From the NCBI GenBank assembly GCA_016946835.1, contig JACVTC010000449.1, forward strand, positions 1 through 28,051: DNA of 28,051 nt. Direction: 5' to 3'. The translations under genes were made by a program, and so were the position numbers. The notes beneath the pieces were generated by a model that ran no database searches, was not told the origin of the DNA, and was given only the letters and a program-made list of their open reading frames with translations. Each line of letters opens with the position of its first letter. Within the stretch, counting starts at the first letter, position 1. Shown here one piece after another: positions 1-10,965 of this stretch. The DNA comes from Neocallimastix lanati (nom. inval.). Taxonomy: Eukaryota > Neocallimastigomycota > Neocallimastigomycetes > Neocallimastigales > Neocallimastigaceae.

Positions 1-1229
1 AATCTTAATTTCTCTTGATCTCAATTTCCCCAAATTGAGATCTCACTAAATCTCGAAATTATTTTTTTATTTTTTTTTTATTTTTAGTTAAACTATTTAA
101 CCTCTATTTTTAAATTAAATTATTTCTAATTTCTATATATTTTAAAAATTTAATACATTAAATTTTTGTACAACTTTACACTATATTTAAAATTATTAAT
201 ATTTATTTTCCACTCTAAGGCTATATTAATTTTATGGATTTCAATCGGTCTGTAAAATATTTAATAATTTGAATACGTATTTAAATGTAATGTAATGTAA
301 ATTATTGTGGATAAAAATGTTTTCCAAATTTTTAATATAAATTTAAATGTATTCCAAATTATTAATTTAAATAATTTTCTCAAAAATGTATGACTAAATT
401 ATTTGGAGAATTTACGTAACAATTACTCAGTTGAATCACGAAACTTCATAAATTAAAAAATAATTAGTCATTAATTAGTTAAATTAAAATAATTAAAGGA
501 ATATTGCCTTTTCCGTTTGTTTACAAAAACTTGCCGTTTTGTTTACTTGTCTTTTAAATTATAGAAATTCTAAAAATAAAAATAGCAAGTTGTGGTTTAG
601 TAAATTGGTTTTCACAACTTGGCAAAATTTAAATTAAATATATGGATAGAATATATTTAATCATATAATTAATGAATTAAACTCTAAATTTTCTTCATAG
701 AAAATTTTAGAAAAAATTAGATAGTTTTAAAATAGGATTTATATTAAAATAATTCATAACATTTCATGTAAATTTATTAAATAATGTAATTGATAATATA
801 AAAATAATATGTTTATGTAATTTATTAAAATTTATTTTGATTTAAAACTTTATTTGAAAAAGTATAAAAAGAGTTAATTTTTCAACTATTGAACGATAGT
901 TGGAAAAATCGTATAGAATAGGAAAATTTAAATTTTATTATTAGTCTCGTAACTATTATTAGAATAGTTACTTTCTTATAAACAATTATATTATAGTTTG
1001 TAAAATCTTAACTGCTAGTGGGAACTCCGGAAAGGACCCTGCGTTACCCAGTTAAGTGGTTGTTGAAAATTAGTTAATAAATAAAATAAATAAATAAAAG
1101 AAATTATAAAAGAAAATAATTAATTAAATAATAGAGGTTTAAGATATAGTGTTATTAGTGTAGTAAAGTTAGTTTAGAATAGCCACAAACCTAGACTTGA
1201 TAAGTACTTTATTTTACACGGTCTTGTAC
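1..1229. other. AT-rich left flank without a gene; several hairpins
   Basis: No convincing open frame is seen. Perfect or near-perfect inverted repeats stand out: 17-42 (11-bp stem, CCCC loop, with AATTTC/GAAATT arms further out at 7-12 and 55-60), 883-902 (CAACTAT/ATAGTTG, loop TGAACG), 949-971 (9-bp stem, 5-nt loop) and 1007-1056 (CTTAACTG/CAGTTAAG around a G+C-richer core). Such hairpins resemble those in the leaders of the retroelements to the right. The stretch may therefore be the remnant of an older element, but no LTR pair, PBS or coding piece could be identified, so this is inference only. Confidence 0.4.
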
Positions 1230-1232
1230 CAA

Positions 1233-1236
1233 CAAC
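1233..1236. repeat. CAAC, left target-site copy of element A
   Basis: CAAC directly precedes the TG start of the A 3' LTR and matches the CAAC after the A 5' LTR at 8560. A second CAAC overlaps at 1230-1233, so the exact target is slightly ambiguous. Confidence 0.6.
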
Positions 1237-2016
1237 TGATAAATTTTAGAAATTATCTTAATTTTAATATAGAATTAAAAAGTGATAATTTCAATTTATT
1301 TTAATAATAACTGTATAAGTTATTTATGAATTAAAAATGTTTTATGTAAAAATAACACTAAAAATTTGGTTTATTAGAACACTTGTTTTCTAATATTTTA
1401 TTTTATAAATCTTTTATTAAAATTTATTAAAACATTATAAAAATTAAAAGTGATTATTAAAAATTATAAAAATTAATTAATAATAATAATAATATAATAA
1501 GATAATATTTACATGAAATATTTACAAGTAGTTTATATTTTTCTTTAAAATTAAACTATTTATAATTTATAAATAAAAAGAATAATTAAATAAATAAAAG
1601 TAATAAAAATTAATAATAAAATAAATAATTAATAATAAAATAAAATAAATTTGTTTATTATAAAAATAATTAAAAATATTTTGTTATTTAAATTAATAAA
1701 TTTTGTTATTATAAAATTATTATTTAATTATAAAATTAATTATAAAAATTATTATAAAACTAATTATTAAAAATTAATTATTTATTTTTAAATTTAATCT
1801 TAATATTTTATTTTGAAAATATATAATTTTCTTTCATATCTGAAGTATTAATGTAATTTTTAAGTGTAATTTATTTGTTTTATTTAATTAATTAATTAAT
1901 TAATTTTTAAATTTTTTTTTTTTTTATTTATTAAATTATTATTAAACTTGGCTAAGGTTAGTTTCGATTTTATGTATAAATATATTTTTAAGATTTATTA
2001 ATTTTGTTATTTATCA
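1237..2016 (-). repeat. Element A 3' LTR
   Basis: This block recurs at 7786-8559 with scattered substitutions and single-base indels. It begins TGATAAAT and ends ATTTATCA, an 8-bp inverted terminus obeying the TG...CA rule. It lies just after the end of the broken pol in minus-strand sense, so it is the 3' LTR. It is about 90% A+T by eye. It differs from its partner more than the B or C LTRs differ from theirs, consistent with an older insertion. Confidence 0.85.
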
Positions 2017-2033
2017 ATTCCTCGGCGGTTAAG
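2017..2033 (-). promoter_or_regulatory. Element A polypurine-tract position (weak)
   Basis: Between the pol remnant and the 3' LTR the sense strand reads CCGCCGAGGAAT before the LTR. Its purine part is short, GAGGAA. It sits where the plus-strand primer of an LTR retrotransposon must lie, but it lacks the GGGGG run found in B and C, so the assignment rests on position. Confidence 0.35.
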
Positions 2034-5000
2034 ATTGAACTTCGTCCCTTGAAGTTAATTCTTTTTCTGTAATGATATAAGGAAAAACAATTTTTAATAT
2101 GTACATTTCGATCAAGAAGTTTTCCTGTTTGAGGATCTTCGAGGACAACTGTATTGAATTTTGTTTGTTAACTACTTTATATGGTCCATAAAAGTAAGGA
2201 TTTAATTTACTTCTTCCAATTAATCTTATCATCACGTAATCTCCGGGTTTATAATTTTCTTTAGTTGATTTCGATAGTCCAATGCGATGTTCCCAATATT
2301 GATTTGCGTAATCCGAATATTCTGTTGCTTGTTTTCACCCAATTCTGATGTCTTAGGAATCTTCTAAAAATATATTCTTCATCTGTTTCATTTGGATCTT
2401 TGTAAATATCTGGAAACATTACTTCTAATGGCCAGGTGTCTTTCTCCCATAAAGTAATTCAAAGCTGCTAAATTTTGTTTTGGAATTTTTTGTTGTTCTA
2501 AGAGCCCAAAGTGCGGATGGTAAATATTCATCCCATTCACTTCGTTTCAATTAAGAGTCTTAGAATTTTCTCTACTTCTCTATTACGGTTTTCAAATCAT
2601 ACCATTTGATTCTGGATGATGTGGGAGATACAAAGTGCACACCATGACCCATAAAGATCGATCATCATTTTAGTAATATCTGATGCGAACGAACTTCCCA
2701 TTATCTGTACACAATTATTTCTGGAGGACCATGTCTTGATATAACTTCAGTTAAAAATTTTATAACTTCTTCAGTCTTTGTGTTTGGAATGGCTTTAGCT
2801 TCAACCCATTTTGTGGAAGTAGTCAACCAATGTAATAATATACATATTTCCATTTTTAGTAATTGGAAGAGGCACCAATCGTATCAAGTCCAACACGAGT
2901 AAATGGTTGTTCAACTGGTGTTACATTATCTGCAGTGTTTTTTGGGATTGGTTTTGGTCTACAAAGTTGACATTTTCTGCAAGATTTGATCCACATCCTA
3001 ACGTCATTCCAAATGCCGGGCCAATAATATGAATTTAGTATTCTGTTTACAGTTTTTCGGCTCCTTCATGTCCTACAGAATGAGCACGATTAATTATATC
3101 CTTTTTGTCCTTCATCACGGTAGATAACTTTTAAATAAGTAATCATCTTTCTTATAATATAGAGATGTTATCAACAACTTGATAATTCTTAGTGAAGTAT
3201 TTGATTATTCCTTCTGGTAGGTTTAAATCTTTTGGATTAAGATCAGCTAAAATTGTATTAATACAATTTTATAATATCTTCGCTGTCTTTTGAAGGTAGT
3301 CCTTGAAAGAGCGTCTGCGAAAAACATTTTTCTTTCCTTTTTCATATTTTAGTTCAATTTTATATTTGTTAAATTCTTCTATCCAACGCATGTGTCTTCC
3401 TTTATTTGGAATAGTATTTTTGTAAAATCCTAAGAGTGGTTTATGATCCGTAATGAATATAGTTGGTTTCTTGTTACTAATTAAGTACTGAACGGAAATT
3501 TTTGGATTGCGTAATTAATAGCCAAACCTTCAAGAATCAGGTTACAGAGTAATTTCTTTCTGGAGGTGATAAAGTACGACTTACACAACAAATTGGGTGT
3601 TCCAATTGTCTTCCTCCACCTGTAAGAGGACAGCCAACCGATACCTTGAGTAGAGGCGTCCTGTTCTAACTATAAATTCTTTATCAAAGTCAGGATAACA
3701 TAATATAGGGTCAGACAATAAACAGTGACGTATGTCTTCAAAAGCTTCATTACGATCAGAAGTCCATATATATGGTTGATTTTTCTTAAGTAGTTTAAAA
3801 AGAGAGTCAGCTCTTATAGAGAAATTTTGTATAAATTTTCTGTAATAACTAGCAAGACCAAGGAAAGACCTGAGTTCATTAACATTTTTGGGAGCTTCCC
3901 AAAGGGCTATACTTTGAACTTTAGAAGGAACAGTTTTTAAACCATTAGGGGTAAGAACATGACCTAAGACTTCAATTGATTCTTGGAAAATTTGCATTTT
4001 TGAAGATTGAGGGAGAGATTATACTTGGAGAATATTTCAAATACTTGTTTTAAATGTTCAAGATGTTCTTCAATAGAAGTAGAATATACAACTATGTTCA
4101 TCGATGTAAACGAATAAGCATTTACCAATAAGGGGTAAAAGGATTCTGTTCATCTCCCTTTGAAAGGTAGCGGGAGCATTAGTTTAAACCGAAAGGCCAT
4201 AACAACAAAATTATAGTTTCCAATTTTGTTGTGAAAGAAGTTGTTTTCGATATCTCTGGGATTCATTGGGATTTGGTGATAACCCGAATATAAGTCAAGG
4301 GCTGAAAAATATTTTAGCACCTCTAACTGAAGAGACAAGTTCATCGATGAAAGGGAGTGCATATGAATCTTAATAGTGATTTCATTAAGCCTTCTGTAAT
4401 CTATACATAGTCTCCATTTCCCATTTTTCTTTCTGACTATAAAACAGGAAATGACCAAGGGGAATGGGAGGGAATAATTAAGCCTTTATTAAGTAAGGAT
4501 ATAATTTCTTCTTTTAGAATATCAGAATGCTCTTTTGATAATTTATAAGGTTTTAGCTTAATAGGTTTTTCAGTAGTAGTAATTATTGAATGTGGTTCAA
4601 GGTTAGCAGTTGTTAGCTGACTTAGTGATGGTTGCCATACAGTTTTTGTATTGATTAATAAGACTTTCAAATTTTGATTTAACTTTATCTGGAACGGAAT
4701 TGAGAATTTCGTTTAAGGTAGAGTTAAATTCACGAATTTCTTCATCTTCTTTAGATACATAAATAGCATTCATTAAGGGAATATTATTTGTATTATTTGA
4801 GTTATTATCTGGATTATCTTTTTAAGACCTTTTCTTGTTTTCTGATATATGAAATCATCATCTGGATCAATAAGTAATCTATATTTCTTTTGGATACTTC
4901 TTCCAAAAATAATATCAAAGTATGGATTATCTTGATTTATAATATAAAATTTTTCATAATGTTGCAAGAATCATTAATGTTAATTTTCAATGAACATAGT

Positions 5001-5917
5001 ATTTAGTAGGTACTGTAGATCATTTGCTAAAGTAATATTTTGTTCTATTATATCTTCTTCAATTTTCACATCATTAAATTTATTTAAACATCCTGTTGTT
5101 ATAACATTTACATTTGCTCCTGTATCGTAAAGAATTTTTAAAAATACTTCTTTCGTTTTTCCAATGAAGATTGGAATAGGAATATTATAAAGAGAGCATA
5201 ATACATTTTCTATCTTTGGCTTACAACCTTGTCCTAATTCCTTCCTAAGAGTAGGACTAATAGAAAGTAATTGTGCAAGACTAATTTTCGGAAACAAGTT
5301 GTTGGCTTCCTTAATTATACTAAATTTATTACCTGATTCTAACATTTGTATATCTGTCATACTTCTTTTTCTGGTTTGTTTAGTTTGACTGAGAGATTGA
5401 CTATGTGTTAGAACGTCTTTGGTATTATTTTCATTATTTATTTTTCTATGTTCATCAATTATGTTAATTACATTATTTTTATTATTTCCATTATTACTTT
5501 CATTATTATTTCCATTATTGATTTCTGAATTATTTTTCATTTCAGAATCTTTTGTATTTTCCTTTGTATTATATGGTTCATCAATAATAATTTCCTCATT
5601 ATCATTTAATTCATGGTCATTTTGTTTTTCATTATTAAGTTCTTCACTTATTTTTCTTCTTCTTGTATTCCTAATTGCTTTCTTTTGTTGTTTAACTTTC
5701 TTAATATTTGGTTGATTGAGAATGGATGGTTTAACTATACTTTTATTATTTGAGAGATTTTATTCTTATCCAAAGTACTTGTAGGCACTTTCTTTTTCTG
5801 GGCTACATTAATTTGAGGGATTTGATTATTTTCGTTATTAAGGTAATTTATTGATTGATTTGATGATGCAATTTTAATTATTTTGGGAGATTGCTTACTC
5901 CCATAATTTAATTTAAA
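2029..5917 (-). pseudogene. Element A pol, degenerate
   Basis: Ty3/gypsy pol broken by several frameshifts. Recognisable pieces in sense order are: the transframe start FKLNYGSKQSPK just after the gag frameshift site (5917 downward); a frame break near 5735-5745; an Asn-rich region and protease with a canonical LYDTGANVNV motif (4980-5540); reverse transcriptase pieces KKNGKWRLCIDYRRLN and YSGYHQIPMN (4150-4458); the RT connection VLGH...LRSFLGLASYYRKF (3581-3997); and the C-terminal KLNPYFYGPYKVV module of integrase (2029-2235). Between 2236 and 3580, RNase H and integrase fragments, including a CRKCQL-like zinc knuckle, are scattered over frames. The frame breaks are mostly single-base indels, so some could be sequence errors. 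A functional polyprotein is not expected as read. Confidence 0.85.
5868..5917 (-). promoter_or_regulatory. Element A -1 ribosomal frameshift signal
   Basis: In sense order: slippery heptamer U UUA AAU (5911-5917) in the gag frame at the last Leu-Asn codons, the gag stop directly after, an 8-nt spacer, then GGGAG (5898-5902) pairing with CTCCC (5885-5889). The loop contains GCAAT (5890-5894), complementary to ATTGC downstream (5868-5872), giving an H-type pseudoknot with an A-rich third loop. The -1 frame opens into pol. B and C have the same layout with a different but still complementary second stem (GAAGC/GCTTC), which supports the pairing. Confidence 0.8.
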
Positions 5918-6801
5918 CATTCTTCTTCTAATTCAGGGCAATCATCTTTAACATGACCTATTCTTTGACAATTTAAACATACATTGATTTTTAAATCAGC
6001 AAGTTTCTGAGTTATTTCTTGCAATTCATCATCTTGGAGTTGTGTAGGTTTCAATGTGATTTTTCTATTTTCAACATTTTGATTAATATAATTATGAGTA
6101 GGTTTTATATTATTATTATATTTTTGGTAATTATTGTTGTGACTATTATTTATATTATTATTCTTATTATTAAATGAATTATTTTTATTATAAGTACTTG
6201 TATAATATGTTCCATAATTATTTTGAGTGTTAGATTTTATTTTTCTTTTGTTTGGTTCTCCTTTATCTTTAGACCTATTTGATTCTACTAATTTATATAT
6301 CTTCTCCTTTTTAGACGTTATTTGCATTGCATCTTTTAAGTTTTGCGGTTCTGCTTCTAATAAAGCCTCATAGGTTTTAGTTAAAGTCCGAAATGCATTA
6401 ATATAATAAGAGATTATAACTTCCTTATTTAAATCAATTCTAATTTTATTTAAAAGTGTTTCAAACCTTATGTTGAATTCTGCAACACTTTCACCTTTCT
6501 TAATTGTAGCTGTTGAAAGTTCTAATAACCTTGAATTTTTAGGAAGAGGACCCTTGTAATGTTCCTGTAATTTACTTATAATGGTATCATATTTATCTGG
6601 GGTAGTTTTATTTAATGAATTTATTACTATCTTTCTTGCAATACCAGTAGTAATTGAAATTAAACATTCTATCTTTTCTTCTTCGTCAATTTTATTGGAA
6701 TTACACCAACGAGTATATGAGAAATTCCAATCATCAAATTCTACAGTCGGTTGACCTAATATAGGAATTCTGTTGAAATTAATTGATTTTAAATCGGACA
6801 T
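5908..6801 (-). CDS. Element A Gag (capsid/nucleocapsid)
   Basis: Structural polyprotein expected to form the cytoplasmic virus-like particle that packages element RNA. The frame opens at an upstream ATG at 6888 (326 aa), but the Met at 6801 (MSDLKS) is preferred because in B and C, too, the region before the second Met is short and not conserved; this leaves 297 aa. The middle resembles retrotransposon Gag capsid (stretch near KKGESVAEFNIRFETLLNK). An Asn-rich basic linker follows, then one zinc knuckle, CLNCQRIGHVKDDC (CX2CX4HX4C), near the C-terminus. The last codons TTA AAT are the frameshift site into pol. The gag is fully open although its pol is broken. It is clearly more diverged from B and C Gag than those are from each other. 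Confidence 0.75.
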   Translation of the reverse strand: MSDLKSINFNRIPILGQPTVEFDDWNFSYTRWCNSNKIDEEEKIECLISITTGIARKIVINSLNKTTPDKYDTIISKLQEHYKGPLPKNSRLLELSTATIKKGESVAEFNIRFETLLNKIRIDLNKEVIISYYINAFRTLTKTYEALLEAEPQNLKDAMQITSKKEKIYKLVESNRSKDKGEPNKRKIKSNTQNNYGTYYTSTYNKNNSFNNKNNNINNSHNNNYQKYNNNIKPTHNYINQNVENRKITLKPTQLQDDELQEITQKLADLKINVCLNCQRIGHVKDDCPELEEECLN

Positions 6802-6888
6802 TTTACTCTGGAATTTAGAAGTATTTTTGTTTTTTTCTTTAATATAATTTATATACTTTATTTTATATAATAATTTATTCGCTAACAA

Positions 6889-7008
6889 AATATTTATATA
6901 TTTAAATTTAATTATTTAATCAAATTTTTAATTAATTAAAATTTTATATATTCAATTTCAATATATTTATTCATTCACTTATTATACGTTTCTTTAATTA
7001 GTTATTAT

Positions 7009-7051
<43 letters not shown>

Positions 7052-7767
7052 TTATTTATTTAAGAACCTCGAATTATATATGTAGCAGTAATAGATTTTC
7101 TTGGCGTTCTGATTATATTTTCGACCTCATTAGACTCTACTTACTCTCTTGTGCTGTTTTCATTCGACTGGTTATAAAGTTTTCCGTTTCTCTGGATCTC
7201 TCACCAAAGTATCGATATAACCAATCAATTACTCTCCAGTACAATTTTCAGTTCTGTCTAACCTCTACTCTCTATAATCAGGACCCAATACTCTCTCTTG
7301 CTACTCTAATTTATATCTTATTAATCGCGACCTAGAGTCAAGCTCCAATAGTTTATGATTAATAAAATATAAACCTATATAATTCTTTAAAATTAAAATA
7401 GAATTTTTTTTTTTTTTTTTTTTTTTTTTCAAAATATTATCTATCGTTTCCTTTCCTTATATTTGTCGTTCTTTTCCTATTTATTTATTATTTTCTTCTT
7501 AATATAAATGGCTTTCTTCCCAATATTAATTTAATTTCTATTTATTATATTATTATTATATTATTATATATATATACATATATATATATATTTTATTTTT
7601 AATTTTAAATTATGAATTTTTATACTAGTTCATACTCTAGTTTTAATTTTTAATTATTATTATATAATAAATATTATTTATCCTTTATTTTATTATTATG
7701 AATTTTTATACTAGTTCATACTCTAGTGTTAATAAATAATACTTATTAATAATAAGTTAGCTGCCTC
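6889..7767 (-). other. Element A 5' leader
   Basis: Non-coding stretch between PBS and gag. It has a 39-nt T tract at 7011-7049 (poly(A) in sense RNA), a second near 7407-7429, a pyrimidine-rich island at about 7070-7330, and long-range stems TGGTTATA/TATAACCA (7169-7223) and TTATTAATC/GATTAATAA (7318-7365). A 31-bp direct repeat lies at 7611-7641 and 7697-7727, each copy holding a short ACTAG/CTAGT hairpin. Leaders of LTR elements usually carry packaging and dimerisation signals; that role here is inferred from position. Confidence 0.55.
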
Positions 7768-7784
7768 TCCGGTTCGAAGGACCA
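7768..7784 (-). promoter_or_regulatory. Element A primer binding site, probably tRNA-Tyr
   Basis: One base from the 5' LTR, the plus strand reads TCCGGTTCGAAGGACCA, which looks like the 3' end of a tRNA including CCA; the element RNA carries its complement. The implied acceptor 5' strand CCTTCGA is typical of many eukaryotic tRNA-Tyr genes. Reverse transcription would start here. The tRNA identity is from general knowledge, not from a tRNA in the window. Confidence 0.65.
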
Positions 7785-7785
7785 C

Positions 7786-8020
7786 TGATAAATTTTAGAA
7801 ATTATCTTAATTTTAATATAGAATTAAAAAGTGATAATTTCAATTTACTTTAATAATAACTGTATAAGTTATTTATGAATTAAAAATGTTTTATTAAAAA
7901 TAACACTAAAAATTTGGTTTATTAGAACACTTGTTTTCTAATATTTTATTTTATAAATCTTTTATTAAAATTTATTAAACATTATAAAAATTAAAAGTGA
8001 TTATTAAAATTATAAAATTA

Positions 8021-8051
<31 letters not shown>

Positions 8052-8559
8052 TTTACATGAAATATTTACAAGTATTTATATTTTTCTTTAAAATTAAACT
8101 ATTTATAATTTATAAATAAAAAGAATAATTAAATAAAATAAAAGTAATAAAATTAATAATAAAATAAATAATTAATAATAAAATAAATAAATTTGTTTAT
8201 TATAAAAATAATTAAAAATATTTTGTTATTTAAATTAATAAATTTTGTTATTATAAAATTATTATTTAATTATAAAATTAATTATAAAAATTATTATAAA
8301 ACTAATTATTAAAAATTAATTATTTTATTTTAAATTTAATCTTAATATTTTTATTTTGAAAAATATATAATATTTCTTTCATATCTGAGTATTAATGTAA
8401 TTTTTAAGTGTAATTTATTTGTTTTATTTAATTAATTAATTAATTAATTTTTAAATTTTTTTTTTTTTATTTTATTAAATTATTATTAAACTTGGCTAAG
8501 GTTAGTTTCGATTTTATGTATAATATATTTTTAAGATTTATTAATTTTGTTATTTATCA
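7786..8559 (-). repeat. Element A 5' LTR
   Basis: Partner of 1237-2016, same TGATAAAT...ATTTATCA ends. It is followed on the left by the PBS, which defines it as the 5' LTR of a minus-strand element. Small indels in homopolymers and a few substitutions separate the two copies. Confidence 0.85.
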
Positions 8560-8563
8560 CAAC
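8560..8563. repeat. CAAC junction between A and X1
   Basis: Four bases lie between the CA end of the A LTR and the TG start of X1, identical to the other five junctions. Confidence 0.75.
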
Positions 8564-9222
8564 TGATACAGAACATTTAAAATATTCCATATCTAGTTAT
8601 TTATTTATTTGGTCGTTTCTCTAGGGAATTATGACACAATAATATATTCTAATAAATATAAGAAAATAATTTATAATAATAATGTTTTATAATAATATTT
8701 TGTTCTTTATTTATTTTTATAATTTTACTCTTACATACATAATAATTTATTATTACATTCTCTTAATTTTATATAATTGTTAAAATAATTAATTAATATT
8801 ATATTTTTATTAAACATATCTCTTTAACTATTAATTTCCTAATAACTTTATTTAAAAATACAATTTCATTATTAAATATATTTAACTATTAATATTTAAA
8901 ATATATTTCCTGAATAAAATATAATTATCAATATTTATAATATAATTCCTAAAACTATATAATTCTCAAAATAATATTTAAAATATAAAATAAAACTTAT
9001 TAATAATAATGATGAATTAATTTATTATCATAATAATAGAATCATTAATAATATAATTTATCTATTTTTAATTATGACAAAAGAATTAACCATGCTTTTA
9101 AAAATAATTATTTGAATTAACTATATATAAATTATTTTAATTATTATAACCAATAATATTTATACAATATTTCTAACCTAAATTTCTTACCTAAATCTTA
9201 TTTTTATAGTGGTATCGTATCA
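8564..9222. repeat. Solo LTR X1
   Basis: A 659-bp block with TGATAC...GTATCA inverted ends, repeated almost exactly at 9227-9884 and flanked on both sides by CAAC. No internal region, PBS or coding sequence lies between the two copies, so each looks like a solo LTR left after LTR-LTR recombination. The sequence is unlike the A, B and C LTRs, so it is a fourth family. Orientation cannot be decided. Confidence 0.75.
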
Positions 9223-9226
9223 CAAC
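9223..9226. repeat. CAAC junction between X1 and X2
   Basis: CAAC separates the two tandem solo LTRs, as at all other element junctions. Confidence 0.75.
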
Positions 9227-9884
9227 TGATACAGAACATTTAAAATATTCCATATCTAGTTATTTATTTATTTGGCCGTTTCTCTAGGGAATTATGACAC
9301 AATAATATATTCTAATAAATATAAGAAAATAATTTATAATAATAATGTTTTATAATAATATTTTGTTCTTTATTTATTTTTATAATTTTATTTTTACATA
9401 CATAATAATTTATTATTACATTCTCTTAATTTTATATAATTGTTAAAATAATTAATTAATATTATATTTTTATTAAACATATCTCTTTAACTATTAATTT
9501 CCTAATAACTTTATTTAAAAATACAATTTCATTATTAAATATATTTAACTATTAATATTTAAAATATATTTCCTGAATAAAATATAATTATCAATATTTA
9601 TAATATAATTCCTAAAACTATATAATTCTCAAAATAATATTTAAAATATAAAATAAAACTTATTAATAATAATGATGAATTAATTTATTATCATAATAAT
9701 AGAATCATTATTAATATAATTTATCTATTTTAATTATGATAAAAGAATTAACCATGCTTTTAAAAATAATTATTTGAATTAACTATATATAAATTATTTT
9801 AATTATTATAACCAATAATATTTATACAATATTTCTAACCTAAATTTCTTACCTAAATCTTATTTTTATAGTGGTATCGTATCA
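9227..9884. repeat. Solo LTR X2
   Basis: Near-identical copy of X1 with only a few differences visible, for example GGTCG versus GGCCG near the start. CAAC flanks both sides. Two separate insertions each reduced to a solo LTR, or unequal recombination between copies, would both explain the tandem. Confidence 0.75.
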
Positions 9885-9888
9885 CAAC
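9885..9888. repeat. CAAC, left target-site copy of element B
   Basis: CAAC lies between X2 and the B 3' LTR and matches the CAAC after the B 5' LTR at 18785. Confidence 0.8.
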
Positions 9889-10942
9889 TGTTATGGTTCG
9901 AGGAATTCAAAAAAAAAAAATTATATAATATTAAAACACAAAAAAAAATTTTATTCTTTCACAATAATTTTTATTTATTTATTATATTTTTATTTTAATT
10001 TTTATTTTATTTTTATTATTATTTTTATTTATTTATTTTATTTTTATTTTATTTTTATTATTATTTTTATTTATTTATTTTATTTTTATTTTATTTTTAT
10101 TATTATTTTTATTTATTTATTTTATTTTTTTTTTTTTTATTTATTTATTTTTATTATTTCTATTTTTTTTTCTTTTTTTTTTTTTTTTCTTTTTTTTTTT
10201 TTTTCTCTCTCTCCTAAAAAGGGGTTCCAAGGTAGTCAATTTATATCTTTTTGAAGATATAAAAGTAGCAAAGCCTCTGGAAGTAGTTGAAGAGATGGAA
10301 AAACAATAGATTTTTAAATCTTATTGATTATTTCCTTATTGTATTAAATAGAAATTTTATTATTTCCTAATATTCAAATTAACCAAAATAAATCTATAAT
10401 ATAAAAGATGCATTATAGATAAGAATTAAACAAAAAAAAGAGAAGCAGTATTACAATAAAATTGAATACTTTAACTTAATTTTGATACTAATTTAATATG
10501 TAATCTTATATATTAATTTGAATGACATAATAGAAAATAAAATACATTTATTAATATATGAAAAATCTTTTACAATTTTAAATACAGAAAATTTTATTTT
10601 ATTTATTTCTTTCATTTCAATTATTTCTTAATTCGAAAGACAGAAATATTGATAAAGTTATTTAAGTTGTTTATATACAGGAATTATTCCTTATTTAGAA
10701 AAATAATACTAAAAGTAATTAGTACTATGTTATTGCTAAACTCTCATAAATTTAATTTACCTTTATAAGGAATGAACATAAATTTAAATTAAATTTTATG
10801 TATAAACTTAAATTTTCAGATCAAATAATATAGTAAAATTATTAATGTAAAGAATACATAAATTTATTAATATTTTAAAATTCACCTTGACTATATTAAA
10901 AGGTTTTTAATAAGAATCAATTTATTACTTCATTCTTTATCA
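9889..10942 (-). repeat. Element B 3' LTR
   Basis: A 1054-bp LTR, nearly identical to 17732-18784, starting TGTTATGGTTCG and ending TTTATCA on the plus strand. It contains a 42-bp A/T tandem repeat (about 9967-10135) whose translation gives a spurious Phe/Ile/Tyr frame, a pyrimidine run, and an 8-bp palindromic hairpin TATATCTT/AAGATATA at 10242-10261. The near identity of the two LTRs indicates recent insertion. Confidence 0.92.
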
Positions 10943-10962
10943 CGATGCCCCCGCTAAGACTC
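10943..10962 (-). promoter_or_regulatory. Element B polypurine-like tract
   Basis: In sense order the pol stop is followed by CTTGAGTCTTAG, then CGGGGGCAT, then the 3' LTR. The GGGGG core is the likely plus-strand primer. The same sequence with one change (TGGGGGCAT) precedes the C 3' LTR. Confidence 0.6.
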
Positions 10963-10965
10963 AAG

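Noticed and set aside
5419-5715. Hydrophobic plus-strand frame of 98 codons
   Set aside because: It is antisense to the Asn-rich and charged part of the A pol; a shadow of Asn/Glu/Lys codons.
9871-10254. Plus-strand frame of 127 codons rich in Phe, Ile and Tyr, with a near copy at 17673-18059
   Set aside because: It is a translation of the 42-bp A/T tandem repeat inside the B LTRs; the composition is that of the repeat, not of a membrane protein.
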